From NCBI RefSeq assembly GCF_000522985.1, contig NZ_CP007128.1, forward strand, positions 3,766,220-3,830,219: a stretch of DNA of 64,000 bases, in the 5' to 3' direction. Source of the stretch: Gemmatirosa kalamazoonensis (lineage in GTDB: Bacteria; Gemmatimonadota; Gemmatimonadetes; Gemmatimonadales; Gemmatimonadaceae). Below the pieces are notes generated by a model. That model saw only the letters and a program-made list of their open reading frames with translations, ran no database searches and had not been told where the DNA came from. This document shows, piece after piece, positions 19,956 through 28,423 of this stretch. The first letter of the stretch is position 1; each line of letters begins with the position of its first letter. Both the position numbers and the translations under genes were made by a program.

Positions 19956-20878
19956 GAGCGTGGGTGGTACTGCCGGTGAACGCTGCGCAGGTACTCGCGG
20001 TCGACGTGCGTGTAGATCTGCGTGGTGGAGATGTCCGCGTGGCCCAGCATCTCCTGCACGGCGCGCAGGTCCGCGCCCCCTTCCAGCAGATGCGTGGCGA
20101 ACGAGTGCCGGAGCGTGTGCGGCGTGACGGTCTTCTCGATCCCGGCGCGCTCCACGTGCTTCCTGAGCACCTTCCAGGCCCCCATGCGCGTGAGCGGCTC
20201 CCCCCTCGCGTTGAGGAACAGGATGCCGCGCCCGCGCCCCTTCTCCAGCCTCGGCCTCAGCTCTCGAAGATACATGGCCACGGCGCCGACGGCCTTGCCG
20301 CCGATCGGGACGAGGCGTTCCTTGCCGCCCTTGCCGAACACCCGCACGAGCAGGTCCTCGAGCAACAGGTCGCGGACCGCGAGTCCGATCCACTCCGAGA
20401 CGCGGAGCCCCGCCCCGTACGCGAGCTCCAGCATCGCGCGGTCGCGGAAGACGAACGGGTCGTCGAGCGAGGGCGCAGCGAGCAGGCGCTCGACCTCCTC
20501 GACCGTCAGCACCTCGGGGAGCGACCGCCATCCGCGCGGCGTCTCCAGCCGCTCGCTCGGGTCGCGCACGACGTGGCCCTCGGAGAGCAGGAACCGGTAG
20601 TACGTGCGGATGGCGCTGACGCCGCGGCGGATGGACGCCGGCGAGAGCCCGAGGTCCTTCAGGTGGTACACGTAGTTCCGCAGCTGCCGGGCGTCGAGGT
20701 CGGCGGGGCCGCGCGCGCCGACGGTGAGCGCGAAGCTCGCGAAGCGGGCGAGGTCGCGCGCGTACGCCTCGCGCGTGTTGCTCGCCGCGCCCGACTCGAG
20801 CGACAGGAAGTCCTGGAACCGCTCGAGCAGAAACGCGCGCGCGGTCTCGTCGGGGAGCAGCGGAGCACCGGGCGGCAT
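19952..20878 (-). CDS. xerD: XerC/XerD-type tyrosine recombinase
   Basis: This 308-residue recombinase has an N-terminal SAM-like core-binding domain (about 12-105) and a C-terminal catalytic domain with the whole active site: R159 in GLRVSE, Lys in GKGGKER (183-187), H254 and R257 in PHTLRHSFATHLLEGGADL, H280 in LGHADIS and the nucleophile Y289 in TTQIYTHV. Length and motifs match the housekeeping Xer recombinases that resolve chromosome dimers at dif, rather than phage integrases. It sits within a string of metabolic genes with no attachment site or mobile-element genes near it. XerC versus XerD cannot be settled from this gene alone; XerD fits slightly better. Confidence 0.92.
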   Translation of the reverse strand: MPPGAPLLPDETARAFLLERFQDFLSLESGAASNTREAYARDLARFASFALTVGARGPADLDARQLRNYVYHLKDLGLSPASIRRGVSAIRTYYRFLLSEGHVVRDPSERLETPRGWRSLPEVLTVEEVERLLAAPSLDDPFVFRDRAMLELAYGAGLRVSEWIGLAVRDLLLEDLLVRVFGKGGKERLVPIGGKAVGAVAMYLRELRPRLEKGRGRGILFLNARGEPLTRMGAWKVLRKHVERAGIEKTVTPHTLRHSFATHLLEGGADLRAVQEMLGHADISTTQIYTHVDREYLRSVHRQYHPRS

Positions 20879-20896
20879 CGGACGGAAGCTACGCGC

Positions 20897-21499
20897 TCAC
20901 GCGCGCCGGCGACGCCGCACGAGCCACACCGCGACGGCGAGCGCCACCAGCGCCGCCGCGCCCAAGCCGACCCACTTCTGGCCGCTCGCGATCCGCGCCT
21001 GCAGCGCCTCGAAGTTCGCGCCGGCGGTGAACGCGAGGTAGGTGATGCCGCCGTACCAGAGCGCGGACGCGACGCCCATCGCGACCAGCGCGCGGATCGC
21101 GCCGACGCGCAGCGCGCCGGCCACCGGCGGCACGATCGCCCGCAGCCCGGGGAGGAAGCGGCTCACCGCGATGGCGAGCGTGCCGTAGCGCGCGTACATG
21201 TCCTCCAGCCGCCCGCGCCCGCTCCCCGCGGCCCCGAAGCGGCGCAGGACGCGCTCGGCACCGTAGCGCGCGCCGAGCCAGTACATGAACATCGCGCCCG
21301 CGAGGTTGCCGGTGAGCGTCGCGAGATAGGTGAGCACGGGCGACGCGTGCCCCCTCGCGGCGATGAAGCTGCCGAACGCGACGACCGTGTCGGACGGGAG
21401 CGGCGGGAAGACGTTCTCGATGCCCGCGGCGAACGCCAGCGCGAGATACAGCGCGAGCGGCGGCAGTCCGGCGAACCAATCGAGCAGCTCCTGCAGCAC
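20897..21499 (-). CDS. DedA-family membrane protein
   Basis: The 200-residue protein has the DedA/SNARE-associated pattern: an early helix and re-entrant region (AAGIENVFPPLPSDTVVAFGSFIAARG), GNLAGAMFMYWLGARYG, then SRFLPGLRAIVPPVAGALRVG with the conserved Arg residues, and a final helix before a poly-Arg tail. DedA proteins are needed for envelope integrity, and several act as lipid or undecaprenyl-phosphate scramblases or recyclers (UptA, PopT). That role would fit the lipid-linked sugar chemistry in the window. The gene sits 12 nt after ispF and 18 nt before xerD. Confidence 0.9.
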   Translation of the reverse strand: MLQELLDWFAGLPPLALYLALAFAAGIENVFPPLPSDTVVAFGSFIAARGHASPVLTYLATLTGNLAGAMFMYWLGARYGAERVLRRFGAAGSGRGRLEDMYARYGTLAIAVSRFLPGLRAIVPPVAGALRVGAIRALVAMGVASALWYGGITYLAFTAGANFEALQARIASGQKWVGLGAAALVALAVAVWLVRRRRRA

Positions 21500-21511
21500 C
21501 GGGCGATCCGG

Positions 21512-22003
21512 TCAGGCCGCGGGTTCGTCGCGCACGAGCGAGGCGACGGCGACGCAGGCGAGCCCCTCGCCGCGGCCGATCCACCCGAGCCCTTCGTTGG
21601 TCTTCCCCTTCACGAACACCTCGTCCGGCGCGATGCCTAACGCTTCCGCCATCGCCGCGCGCATCGCGTCGCGGTGTGGGCCGATACGCGGGCGCTCCGC
21701 CACGACGGTCACGTCGGCGTTCGACACGCGCCAGCCGCGCTCGCGCACGCGGTCGACGGCGATGCGGAGCATCTCCACCGAGTCGCGCCCGGCATTCGCC
21801 GGGTCGGTGTCGGCGAACAGCTCGCCGATGTCGCCCGCGCCGGCGGCGCCGAGCACCGCGTCGGTGAGCGCGTGCGCGATCGCGTCGCCGTCGGAGTGGC
21901 CGAGCAGGCGGTAGTCGACGTCGAGGCGCACCCCGCCGAGCACCAGCGGTCCGCCCGGGCCGAAGCGGTGCGAGTCGTACCCGACGCCGACCCGTACGGT
22001 CAC
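21512..22003 (-). CDS. ispF: 2-C-methyl-D-erythritol 2,4-cyclodiphosphate synthase
   Basis: IspF makes the cyclodiphosphate intermediate of the non-mevalonate isoprenoid pathway. The 163-residue protein has GVGYDSHRF (Asp and His zinc ligands), GHSDGDAIAHALTDAVLGAAGAGDIGELFADTDP, NADVTVVAERPRIGPH and the C-terminal KGKTNEGLGWIGRGEGLACVAVASL, all diagnostic. It overlaps the mqnC stop as ATGA. Its products feed the menaquinone side chain and polyprenyl carriers. A GCCTAACG octamer provides a TTA codon near 21635. Confidence 0.97.
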   Translation of the reverse strand: MTVRVGVGYDSHRFGPGGPLVLGGVRLDVDYRLLGHSDGDAIAHALTDAVLGAAGAGDIGELFADTDPANAGRDSVEMLRIAVDRVRERGWRVSNADVTVVAERPRIGPHRDAMRAAMAEALGIAPDEVFVKGKTNEGLGWIGRGEGLACVAVASLVRDEPAA

Positions 22004-23049
22004 GCCGCGGCCGACGCCTCCCGCGGCTCGGCGATCACCGAGTAGTCCTGCCGACGGCGCGCCGGCGTGAACCCCGCGTCGGTGATGATGCGCTCGATCT
22101 CCTCGACCGTCGTGCGGTACGTCGTGTTCGCCGCGGACACCACGTTCTCCTCGATCATCAGCGACCCGAAGTCGTTGCAGCCGAAGCGCAGCGACGTCTG
22201 GCCGACCTTGAGGCCCATGGTGACCCAGCTCGCCTGCAGGTTCGGGACGTTGTCGAGCACGAGCCGCGCCAGGGCGACGGTGCGCAGGTACGTCACCGCG
22301 TCCGTCTTCGGCATGTGCTGGAACTCGGGCGTGTTCTCCGGCTGCAGCGGCCAGCAGATGAACGCCGTGAAGCCGCCGGTGCGCGCCTGCACCTCGCGCA
22401 CGCGCTGCAGGTGCTCGAGCCGCTCGGCGAGCGTCTCGCCGAGCCCGTACATCATCGTGACGGAGGTCTTCATCCCCTCCTTGTGCGCGAGCTCCATGAT
22501 CTCGAGCCAGCGATCGGCACCCGCCTTCTTCGGGGCGGCGTAGTCGCGCACGCGCTGCACGAGGATCTCGCCGCCGCCCCCCGGGATGGAGTCGAGTCCC
22601 GCCTTGCGGAGCTCGCGGATCACGTCCACCGCGTCCATGCGGAAGCGCGTGGCGAAGAAGTCCACCTCGCTCGGGCTGAAGCCGTGCACGTGGATCGGGT
22701 GGTACTTCTTGATGTAGCGGAGCAGATCCAGGTACCAGTCGAACGGGATGTACGGGTTGTGGCCGCCCTGGATGAGGATCTGCACGCCGCCCAACGCCTT
22801 CGTCTCCTCGATCTTCGCGCCGATCTGCTCGTACGAGAGCGTGTAGCCCTCACCGTGCTTCGGGCGGCGATAGAATGCGCAGAAGCCGCAGTCGGCGACG
22901 CAGACGTTCGTGTAGTTGATGTTCCGGTCGACGATGAACGTGACGACGTTGTGCGGGTGCTTCTCGCGCCGCACGGCGTCGGCCGCCGCGCCCAGCTCCA
23001 GCAGCGGCGCGTTCGTGTAGAAGTCGAGGAAGTCGCGGGTCTCGCCCAT
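22000..23049 (-). CDS. mqnC: Cyclic dehypoxanthine futalosine synthase (radical SAM)
   Basis: MqnC cyclises dehypoxanthine futalosine in the futalosine pathway to menaquinone. The 349-residue protein has the radical-SAM cluster motif CVADCGFCAFYRRPK (CxxxCxxC), the family block GGVQILIQGGHNPYIPFDWYLDLL, HVHGFSPSEVDFFATR, LDSIPGGGGEIL and LRFGCNDFGSLMIEENVVSAA. The ATG at 23049 is used here; a GTG three codons upstream (23058) overlaps the mqnA stop as GTGA and is an equally good candidate start. Together with mqnA and mqnE this gives three steps of the pathway. MqnB and MqnD are not in the window. Confidence 0.95.
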   Translation of the reverse strand: MGETRDFLDFYTNAPLLELGAAADAVRREKHPHNVVTFIVDRNINYTNVCVADCGFCAFYRRPKHGEGYTLSYEQIGAKIEETKALGGVQILIQGGHNPYIPFDWYLDLLRYIKKYHPIHVHGFSPSEVDFFATRFRMDAVDVIRELRKAGLDSIPGGGGEILVQRVRDYAAPKKAGADRWLEIMELAHKEGMKTSVTMMYGLGETLAERLEHLQRVREVQARTGGFTAFICWPLQPENTPEFQHMPKTDAVTYLRTVALARLVLDNVPNLQASWVTMGLKVGQTSLRFGCNDFGSLMIEENVVSAANTTYRTTVEEIERIITDAGFTPARRRQDYSVIAEPREASAAA

Positions 23050-23054
23050 GGCGC

Positions 23055-23909
23055 TCACGCGGCGGGGAGGAAGGCGAGCGTGCCGTTGGGCACGCGCCCC
23101 GCGCTCACGAGCCGGCGGAAGAACTCCGTCAGCCCCGCGAGGTGCGGGTAGGAGAGGCCGTAGTCGAGGCCGGAGAGGTACTCGTCGCACGCGGCGAGCG
23201 ACACGCCGGTGGCGTCGTGCGCCTGGCGGGCGAGCAGCGCGCGATGCGCCAGCCCCCAGTCGCGCGACTCGATGAGCGACGCGTGCACGCCGAGCGCTTC
23301 CGCGACGGGCGTGGTGCGGCTCGCGATCCACACCGCGAACACGAACGGCAGCCCGGTCCAGCGCTTCCACTCGGCGCCGAGGTCGTAGACGTGCGCGTAC
23401 GGTTCGGGGCCGAGGTCGCCGCGCGCGTCGCCGGAGCCGAGCAGCAGCGCGGCGTCGCCGATGACGAGGCGCGCCGGGCGGGTGCCGCCGCGCTCGAACG
23501 CGTGCAGGTCGGACATCTCCGCGTCGCCGGGAACGAACTCCGGCCGGCACTTCCACACGTTCTCGAACAGCAGCTCGAGCAGGGCGACGCTCGTCATGGA
23601 GCTCTTGCTCACCACGACGCGGCGACCGCCCAACGATTCCGCGGGCACGTCGGAGAACATCAACACGCTGCGCACCGGCCCGTCGCACGAGATCGACACG
23701 TCGGGGAGCAGCAGGTAGCGGTGCGCGTCGCGCGCGTACTCCACCGCGGAGACGACGCTGACGTCGAGCGCGCCCTCGGCCATCGCGCGATTCAGCACCG
23801 ACGGCACGCCGGTCACGAGCTCCCCGTCGAGCTTCACGACGCCGCGGTCGATGGCGCCGTAGACCGGGTAGCAGTTGACGTACGGGATGCGGCCGACGCG
23901 GGTGGTCAC
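23055..23909 (-). CDS. mqnA: Chorismate dehydratase
   Basis: MqnA removes water from chorismate to give 3-enolpyruvylbenzoate, the first committed step of the futalosine route to menaquinone. The 284-residue protein starts RVGRIPYVNCYPVYGAI and has the family features GVPSVLNRAMAEGALDVSVVSAVEYA, SISCDGPVRSVLMFS, SKSSMTSVALLELL, LVIGDAALLL and GLPFVFAVWIASR. It resembles periplasmic-binding-protein folds but has no signal peptide, as expected for a cytoplasmic enzyme. It lies between mqnE (1-nt gap) and mqnC (short overlap). Confidence 0.94.
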   Translation of the reverse strand: MTTRVGRIPYVNCYPVYGAIDRGVVKLDGELVTGVPSVLNRAMAEGALDVSVVSAVEYARDAHRYLLLPDVSISCDGPVRSVLMFSDVPAESLGGRRVVVSKSSMTSVALLELLFENVWKCRPEFVPGDAEMSDLHAFERGGTRPARLVIGDAALLLGSGDARGDLGPEPYAHVYDLGAEWKRWTGLPFVFAVWIASRTTPVAEALGVHASLIESRDWGLAHRALLARQAHDATGVSLAACDEYLSGLDYGLSYPHLAGLTEFFRRLVSAGRVPNGTLAFLPAA

Positions 23910-23910
23910 G

Positions 23911-25122
23911 TCAGGCCACCGCCGCGGCGGCCACGGGCGCGTCGGGCGCGTCGGGCGCGTCGTCGAACGTGCGCAGCACGTTGTAGAACGAGTCGCGCTC
24001 GGCCGGCACCTTCCCCGCCCCGCGAATGAGCCGCAGCAGCTCCTCGAGCGTGAGGCCCTGCGGCGTGTGCGCGCCGACGGCGTGGTAGATCTTCTCGCGC
24101 ACCACGGTCCCCTCGATGTCGTTCACGCCGAAGTGCAGGCTGACCTGCGTCACGGCCGGCGTGACCATGATCCAGTGCGACTTCACGTGCGCGAAGTTGT
24201 CGAGGAACAGGCGGCCGACGGCGACCATCTTGAGATCGTCGAATCCCGTGCTCGCGACGCCCTGCCGCCCGAGCTGCTCGCCGAGTCGGTTGCCGTCCGG
24301 ATGGTAGGCGAGCGGGATGTAGGCGAGGAAGCCGGCCGTCTCGTCCTGCAGGTCGCGGAGCATCTGCAGGTGCTCGACGCGATCCTCCATCGTCTCCACG
24401 TGGCCATAGAGCATCGTGCAGTTCGACCGGATGCCTAACGCATGCGCGGCGCGGTGCACGCCGATGTAGTCGGCGCCGCCGAGCTTCCGTTCCGCGATCT
24501 GGTCGCGCACCGCGGAGCTGAACGTCTCCGCGCCGCCGCCGGGGAGCGTGTCGAGGCCCGCCTCGCGCAGCGCCGACAGCACCTCCGCCCAGGAGAGCTT
24601 CTCCATGCGCGCGATGTGCGCGATCTCCACCGCGGTGAGCGCCTTGATGTGCACGTGCGGGAAGTTCGCCTTCAGCGCGCGGAACATCTCCTGGTAGTAC
24701 GCGAGCCCCGTCTTCACGTCGAGGCCACCGACGATGTGGAACTCGCGCGTCAGCCCGTCAGCCGCGTGCGCCGCCTCGGCCAGCACCTGCTCGATCGAGT
24801 AGCGGTACGCCCCCTCCTCTCGCGGCGTGCGCGCGTAGCCGCAGAAGTGGCAGGTGTTCCGCAGGATGCAGATGTTCGTCGGGTTGATGTGCTGGTTCGC
24901 CGCGAACGTCACGCGGTCGCCGTGGCGGGCACGGTTCACGGCGTCGGCCATCGTGCCGACGCCCAGCAGATCGGGCGAGCGATACAGCGCGAGCGCGTCG
25001 GCGCCGTCGAGTCGCACGCCGGCGAGCACCTTCTCGGCGACGGGATGTAGCGCGCGGTCCTCGATGCGCGCGAGGTCGAACGAGACCGGCTGCGGCATGA
25101 CGTCGGGCGCGACGCGCCTCAC
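23911..25122 (-). CDS. mqnE: Aminofutalosine synthase (radical SAM)
   Basis: MqnE joins enolpyruvylbenzoate to adenosine by radical SAM chemistry. The 403-residue protein has the cluster motif CILRNTCHFCGYARTP (CxxxxxCxxC in print; the productive set is C-x3-C-x2-C), FHIVGGLDVKTGLAYYQEMFRALK, VHIKALTAVEIAHIAR, LDTLPGGGAETFSSAVRDQI, CTMLYGHVETMEDRVEHL and the C-terminal LHFGVNDIEGTVVREKIYHAVGA. It overlaps fabF by ATGA and precedes mqnA by one base, so quinone and fatty-acid genes share a transcript. The C terminus has a DAPDAPDAP repeat. A TTA leucine codon near 24433 is inside a GCCTAACG octamer. Confidence 0.95.
   Translation of the reverse strand: MRRVAPDVMPQPVSFDLARIEDRALHPVAEKVLAGVRLDGADALALYRSPDLLGVGTMADAVNRARHGDRVTFAANQHINPTNICILRNTCHFCGYARTPREEGAYRYSIEQVLAEAAHAADGLTREFHIVGGLDVKTGLAYYQEMFRALKANFPHVHIKALTAVEIAHIARMEKLSWAEVLSALREAGLDTLPGGGAETFSSAVRDQIAERKLGGADYIGVHRAAHALGIRSNCTMLYGHVETMEDRVEHLQMLRDLQDETAGFLAYIPLAYHPDGNRLGEQLGRQGVASTGFDDLKMVAVGRLFLDNFAHVKSHWIMVTPAVTQVSLHFGVNDIEGTVVREKIYHAVGAHTPQGLTLEELLRLIRGAGKVPAERDSFYNVLRTFDDAPDAPDAPVAAAAVA
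23935..23961. repeat. Three tandem 9-nt copies inside the mqnE 3' end
   Basis: The unit GGGCGCGTC occurs three times head to tail and encodes Asp-Ala-Pro three times on the minus strand. It lies in the non-conserved C-terminal tail of MqnE, so changes in copy number would be tolerated without a frameshift. Confidence 0.8.
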
Positions 25123-26363
25123 TCGGTGAACCGACGGACGGCGAGCGTGGTGTTGTGGCCGCCGAAGCCGGAGCTGTTGCTCAGCGCCGCGTCGATGTCG
25201 CGCTCGCGCGGCACGTTAGGCGTGATGTCCAGGTCGCACTCCGGGTCCGGAGTGCTGTGGTTGATCGTCGGCGGCACCTTCCGATCGCGGATGGCGAGCG
25301 TGCACGCGATGAACTCGATGGCGCCCGCCGCGCCGAGCATGTGCCCCGTCGCCGACTTCGTCGAGCTGACGCTCAGCAGGTCGGTGTGCTCGCGGAACAC
25401 GTTGCGGATCGCCTTCGCCTCGTTCGGGTCGTTCAGCGGCGTGCTGGTGCCGTGCGCGTTCACGTACTGCACGTCGGCGACCGTGAGCCCCGCGTCGGCG
25501 AGCGCGCGGCGCATGGAGCGCTGCAGCCCCTCGTGCTCCGGCGGCTGCCCGGTGAGGTGATACGCGTCGCCCGTGGCGGCGTAGCCCGCGACCTCGCCGT
25601 AGATGTGCGCGCCGCGGCGCCGCGCGTGCTCGAGCTCCTCGAGGACCACCACGCCGGCGCCCTCGCCCATCACGAAGCCGTCGCGCGTCGCGTCGAACGG
25701 GCGCGACGCGGTGGACGGGCTGTCGTTGCGCGTCGAGAGCGCGCCCATGTTCGCGAACCCGCCGATCGACATCGGTGTGACGGCGGCCTCGGAGCCGCCG
25801 GCGATCATGACCTCCGCGTCGCCGTACTGGATCGCGCGGAACGCCTCGCCGATCGCGTGCGCGCTCGTGGCGCACGCCGAGACGATGCCGAAGTTCGGCC
25901 CCTTCGCGCCGAAGCGCATGGACACGACGCCGGCCGCGATGTCGGAGATGAACATCGGGATGAAGAACGGCGAGATGCGCTTCGGCCCGCTCTCCATGAA
26001 CGTGCGATGCTGATCCTCGAACGTGTTCAGCCCACCGATGCCGCTGCCGATGATGACACCCAGCTCGTTCGGATCGAACCCGCCCTCGGCGAGCCCCGCG
26101 TCGGCCATCGCCTGGACGGCGCCGGCCATCGCGTACTGCGTGTACAGGTCGGAGCGCTTGGCCTCCTTGCGATCCATGTACAGCAGCGCGTCGAACGCCT
26201 TCACCTCACAGGCGAAGCGGACCGCGAAGTTCGACGCGTCGAACTTCGTGATGGGTGCTCCGCCCGACTTCCCCTCGAGCAGCGAACGCCAGGTCGTCGC
26301 CACGTCGTTCCCGACCGGCGACACCGCCCCCAACCCGGTGACGACGACCCTTCGTCGCATCAA
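25119..26363 (-). CDS. fabF: 3-oxoacyl-ACP synthase II (KAS II)
   Basis: FabF elongates acyl-ACP with malonyl-ACP. The 414-residue thiolase-fold protein has the active Cys164 in [13 protein letters not shown], the first catalytic His in [11 protein letters not shown], the Lys and second His in [12 protein letters not shown], and the C-terminal glycine loop NSSGFGGHN. It overlaps acpP and mqnE by ATGA on either side. KAS II rather than KAS I is suggested by the FabF-type start [18 protein letters not shown] and the overall similarity. One GCCTAAC heptamer is read here as Pro-Asn (near 25215). Confidence 0.97.
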   Translation of the reverse strand: MMRRRVVVTGLGAVSPVGNDVATTWRSLLEGKSGGAPITKFDASNFAVRFACEVKAFDALLYMDRKEAKRSDLYTQYAMAGAVQAMADAGLAEGGFDPNELGVIIGSGIGGLNTFEDQHRTFMESGPKRISPFFIPMFISDIAAGVVSMRFGAKGPNFGIVSACATSAHAIGEAFRAIQYGDAEVMIAGGSEAAVTPMSIGGFANMGALSTRNDSPSTASRPFDATRDGFVMGEGAGVVVLEELEHARRRGAHIYGEVAGYAATGDAYHLTGQPPEHEGLQRSMRRALADAGLTVADVQYVNAHGTSTPLNDPNEAKAIRNVFREHTDLLSVSSTKSATGHMLGAAGAIEFIACTLAIRDRKVPPTINHSTPDPECDLDITPNVPRERDIDAALSNSSGFGGHNTTLAVRRFTE

Positions 26364-26599
26364 CCGCCGACCTTCGAGTTGAGGTAGCCGATCGCGTCCC
26401 CGACGGTGCGCAGCTTCTCCGCGTCCTCGTCCGGGATGTCGATGTTGAACTCCTTCTCGAACTCCATGACCAGCTCCACGATGTCGAGCGAGTCCGCCCC
26501 GAGGTCGTCGATGAAGCTGGCCTCGTCCGTCAGCTTCTCGCGCTCGACGCCGAGCTCCTTTTCGATGATGTCCTTCACCTTCGCGCTGTTGTCGGCCAT
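26360..26599 (-). CDS. acpP: Acyl carrier protein
   Basis: The 79-residue acidic protein carries the phosphopantetheine site Ser37 in [15 protein letters not shown], with the flanking helices [15 protein letters not shown] and [18 protein letters not shown] typical of bacterial ACP. It is the carrier for FabD, FabH, FabG and FabF encoded around it. The order fabG-acpP-fabF is the common one. A 92-nt gap separates it from fabG and holds two hairpins, unlike the tight junctions elsewhere in this run, so its expression may be set separately. Confidence 0.98.
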   Translation of the reverse strand: MADNSAKVKDIIEKELGVEREKLTDEASFIDDLGADSLDIVELVMEFEKEFNIDIPDEDAEKLRTVGDAIGYLNSKVGG

Positions 26600-26622
26600 G
26601 GGTCGTCCCGAGAGAGTGGAGT

Positions 26623-26672
26623 GGGCTCCGTGCGATCGTCCGGAGCCCGGAAAATACTGACCCCGAAGGGTC
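26623..26672 (-). other. Two RNA hairpins in the fabG-acpP gap
   Basis: Read on the minus strand, the first is a 5-bp stem closed by a TTCG tetraloop (26672-26659) followed by AGTATTTT, which resembles a weak intrinsic terminator or attenuator after fabG. The second has 8-bp arms (26648-26641 and 26630-26623) with a 10-nt loop, and ends 23 nt before the acpP ATG. Partial termination or processing here would let acpP, which is needed in excess, be expressed at a different level. That role is inference. Confidence 0.5.
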
Positions 26673-26691
26673 TATGGAACGGCGGGGGGTC

Positions 26692-27429
26692 TCACATGAC
26701 CATCCCGCCGTCGACCACCAGCACCTGGCCAGTGACGTACGCGGCGAGGTCGGAGGCCAGGAAGAGCACCGCGTTCGCGATGTCCTCCGGCTTTCCCACG
26801 CGCTCCAGCGGGATCGCGCTCGCCATCTGCGCGCGGGCCTCGTCGGGCATCGCGGCCGTCATGTCGGTCTCGATGAGCCCCGGCGCGACCACGTTCGCCA
26901 GGATGTTGCGGCTCGCCAGCTCCTTCGCCACGCTCTTCGTGAGGCCGATGAGCCCCGCCTTGCTCGCCGCGTAGTTCGCCTGGCCCTTGTTGCCGGTGAT
27001 GCCGACCACGCTCGCGATGTTGATCATCCGCCCCCAGCGGCGCTTCATCATGCCGCGCGAGGCGGCGCGCATGGTGGCGAACGCGCCGCGCAGGTTCGCG
27101 TCGATCACCGCGTTCCAGTCGTCGTCCTTGAGCCGCAGCAGCAGGTTGTCGCGCGTGAGCCCCGCGTTGTTCACGAGGATGTCGCACGAGCCGAGCGTCT
27201 GCTCCACGCTCGACACGAGCGCCGCGGCCTGCGCGACGTCGGACACGTCGCACGCGAAGCCCCGCGCCGAGCCGCCGATCTGCGCCGCGGCCTCCTCGGC
27301 GCGCCCCTGATCGCGGCCGACGACGGCCACCGTCGCCCCCGCGCCGGCGAGCCGCTCGGCGATCGCGCGGCCGATACCCCGCGTGCTGCCCGTGACGAGC
27401 GCGACGCGCCCGGAGAGATCGATCTGCAT
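26692..27429 (-). CDS. fabG: 3-oxoacyl-ACP reductase
   Basis: FabG reduces 3-oxoacyl-ACP with NADPH. This 245-residue short-chain dehydrogenase has the nucleotide-binding TGSTRGIGRAIAERLA (13-28), NNAG (87-90), and the catalytic set Ser140, Tyr153 and Lys157 (NIAS, NYAASKAG), with the C-terminal ITGQ-type end VTGQVLVVDGGMVM. The ATG at 27429 begins right at the fold (MQIDLSGRVALVTG); the frame is open upstream but overlaps fabD. It starts 7 nt after the fabD stop. Confidence 0.97.
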   Translation of the reverse strand: MQIDLSGRVALVTGSTRGIGRAIAERLAGAGATVAVVGRDQGRAEEAAAQIGGSARGFACDVSDVAQAAALVSSVEQTLGSCDILVNNAGLTRDNLLLRLKDDDWNAVIDANLRGAFATMRAASRGMMKRRWGRMINIASVVGITGNKGQANYAASKAGLIGLTKSVAKELASRNILANVVAPGLIETDMTAAMPDEARAQMASAIPLERVGKPEDIANAVLFLASDLAAYVTGQVLVVDGGMVM

Positions 27430-27436
27430 GGGGTGG

Positions 27437-28384
27437 CTATGCGGGTGCGCCGACGCGCTCGAGAAGGGCGTCGACTTCGGCGGCGGTGCCGCACGTCGCG
27501 GTCTGAATGCCGGGAACGATCTTCTTCGCGAGCCCCGAGAGCACCGCGCCCGGGCCCATCTCGACGAACAAGGCGTCCGGATGCCGCTCGGCGAGCGCGC
27601 GGACGACGTCGATCCACCGCACGGGCGAGACGAGCTGCTGGGCGAGCAGATCGCGCGCACGTGCCGCGCTCGTAACGGGTTCGGCGTTCACGTTCGCGTA
27701 GACCGGGACGTCGGCGTCGCGCATGTCCGTCGCGTCGAGCGCCTCGCGGAGGCCGGCCTGCGCCGGCGCCATGAGCGGCGAGTGGAACGCCCCGCTCACG
27801 TTCAGCCGCATCGCGCGCCGCACGCCGGCGGCCTTCGCGAGCTCCATCGCCCGCTCGACGCCGGCCACCTCGCCGGAGATGACGAGCTGGCCCGGGGAGT
27901 TGTAGTTCGCCGGCACGACGAGCCCCGCGTCGCGCGACGCCTCGTCGCAGATCTCCTCGACGGGCCGCGTGGGGTCGCCGAGCAGCGCGGCCATGGCGCC
28001 GGGGCGCTCCTCGCCGGAGCGGAACATCAGCTCTCCGCGGCGGCGGACTAGGCGCGCGGCGTCACCGAGGTCCAGCGCGCCGGCGGCGTGATACGCGGTG
28101 AACTCGCCGAGCGAGTGGCCCGCGGCGGCGCGCACGTGCGGGCCGAGCGCGTCGCGCACCGTGGCCCACACGGCGGCGCCGTGGGTGAGCAGCGCCGGCT
28201 GGGCGTTGTGCGTGAGCGTCAGCTCCTCGGCCGGTCCCTCGAAGCATAGCCCGGAGAGCGGCGCCCCGAGCGCGTCGTCGACGGCGGCGAAGACCTCTCG
28301 CGCGGCGGCGTGCGCCTCGGCCAGGTCGCGCCCCATGCCGGGGGTCTGCGACCCCTGACCGGGAAAGAGCAGGACGATGTCCAT
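27437..28384 (-). CDS. fabD: Malonyl-CoA:ACP transacylase
   Basis: FabD moves malonyl from CoA to ACP. The 315-residue protein has the entry motif LLFPGQGSQTPGMG, the nucleophile Ser91 in GHSLGEFTA, the malonyl-binding Arg in VRRRGELM and the catalytic His in SGAFHSPLM, ending with VEMGPGAVLSGLAKKI and the conserved Gly/Pro block. Spacing to fabH (39 nt) and to fabG (7 nt) suggests a shared transcript. Confidence 0.97.
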   Translation of the reverse strand: MDIVLLFPGQGSQTPGMGRDLAEAHAAAREVFAAVDDALGAPLSGLCFEGPAEELTLTHNAQPALLTHGAAVWATVRDALGPHVRAAAGHSLGEFTAYHAAGALDLGDAARLVRRRGELMFRSGEERPGAMAALLGDPTRPVEEICDEASRDAGLVVPANYNSPGQLVISGEVAGVERAMELAKAAGVRRAMRLNVSGAFHSPLMAPAQAGLREALDATDMRDADVPVYANVNAEPVTSAARARDLLAQQLVSPVRWIDVVRALAERHPDALFVEMGPGAVLSGLAKKIVPGIQTATCGTAAEVDALLERVGAPA

Positions 28385-28423
28385 ACAGGCCGGGATGGAG
28401 ACGTCAGCCGCGCCCGCGGCGCG

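Noticed and set aside
19952-20878. Integrase marking a prophage or island
   Set aside because: The recombinase is of the housekeeping Xer type, embedded in an overlapping run of metabolic genes with no attachment repeats or phage genes.
23935-23961. Start of a CRISPR-like array
   Set aside because: Only three head-to-tail 9-nt copies inside a coding region, no spacers.
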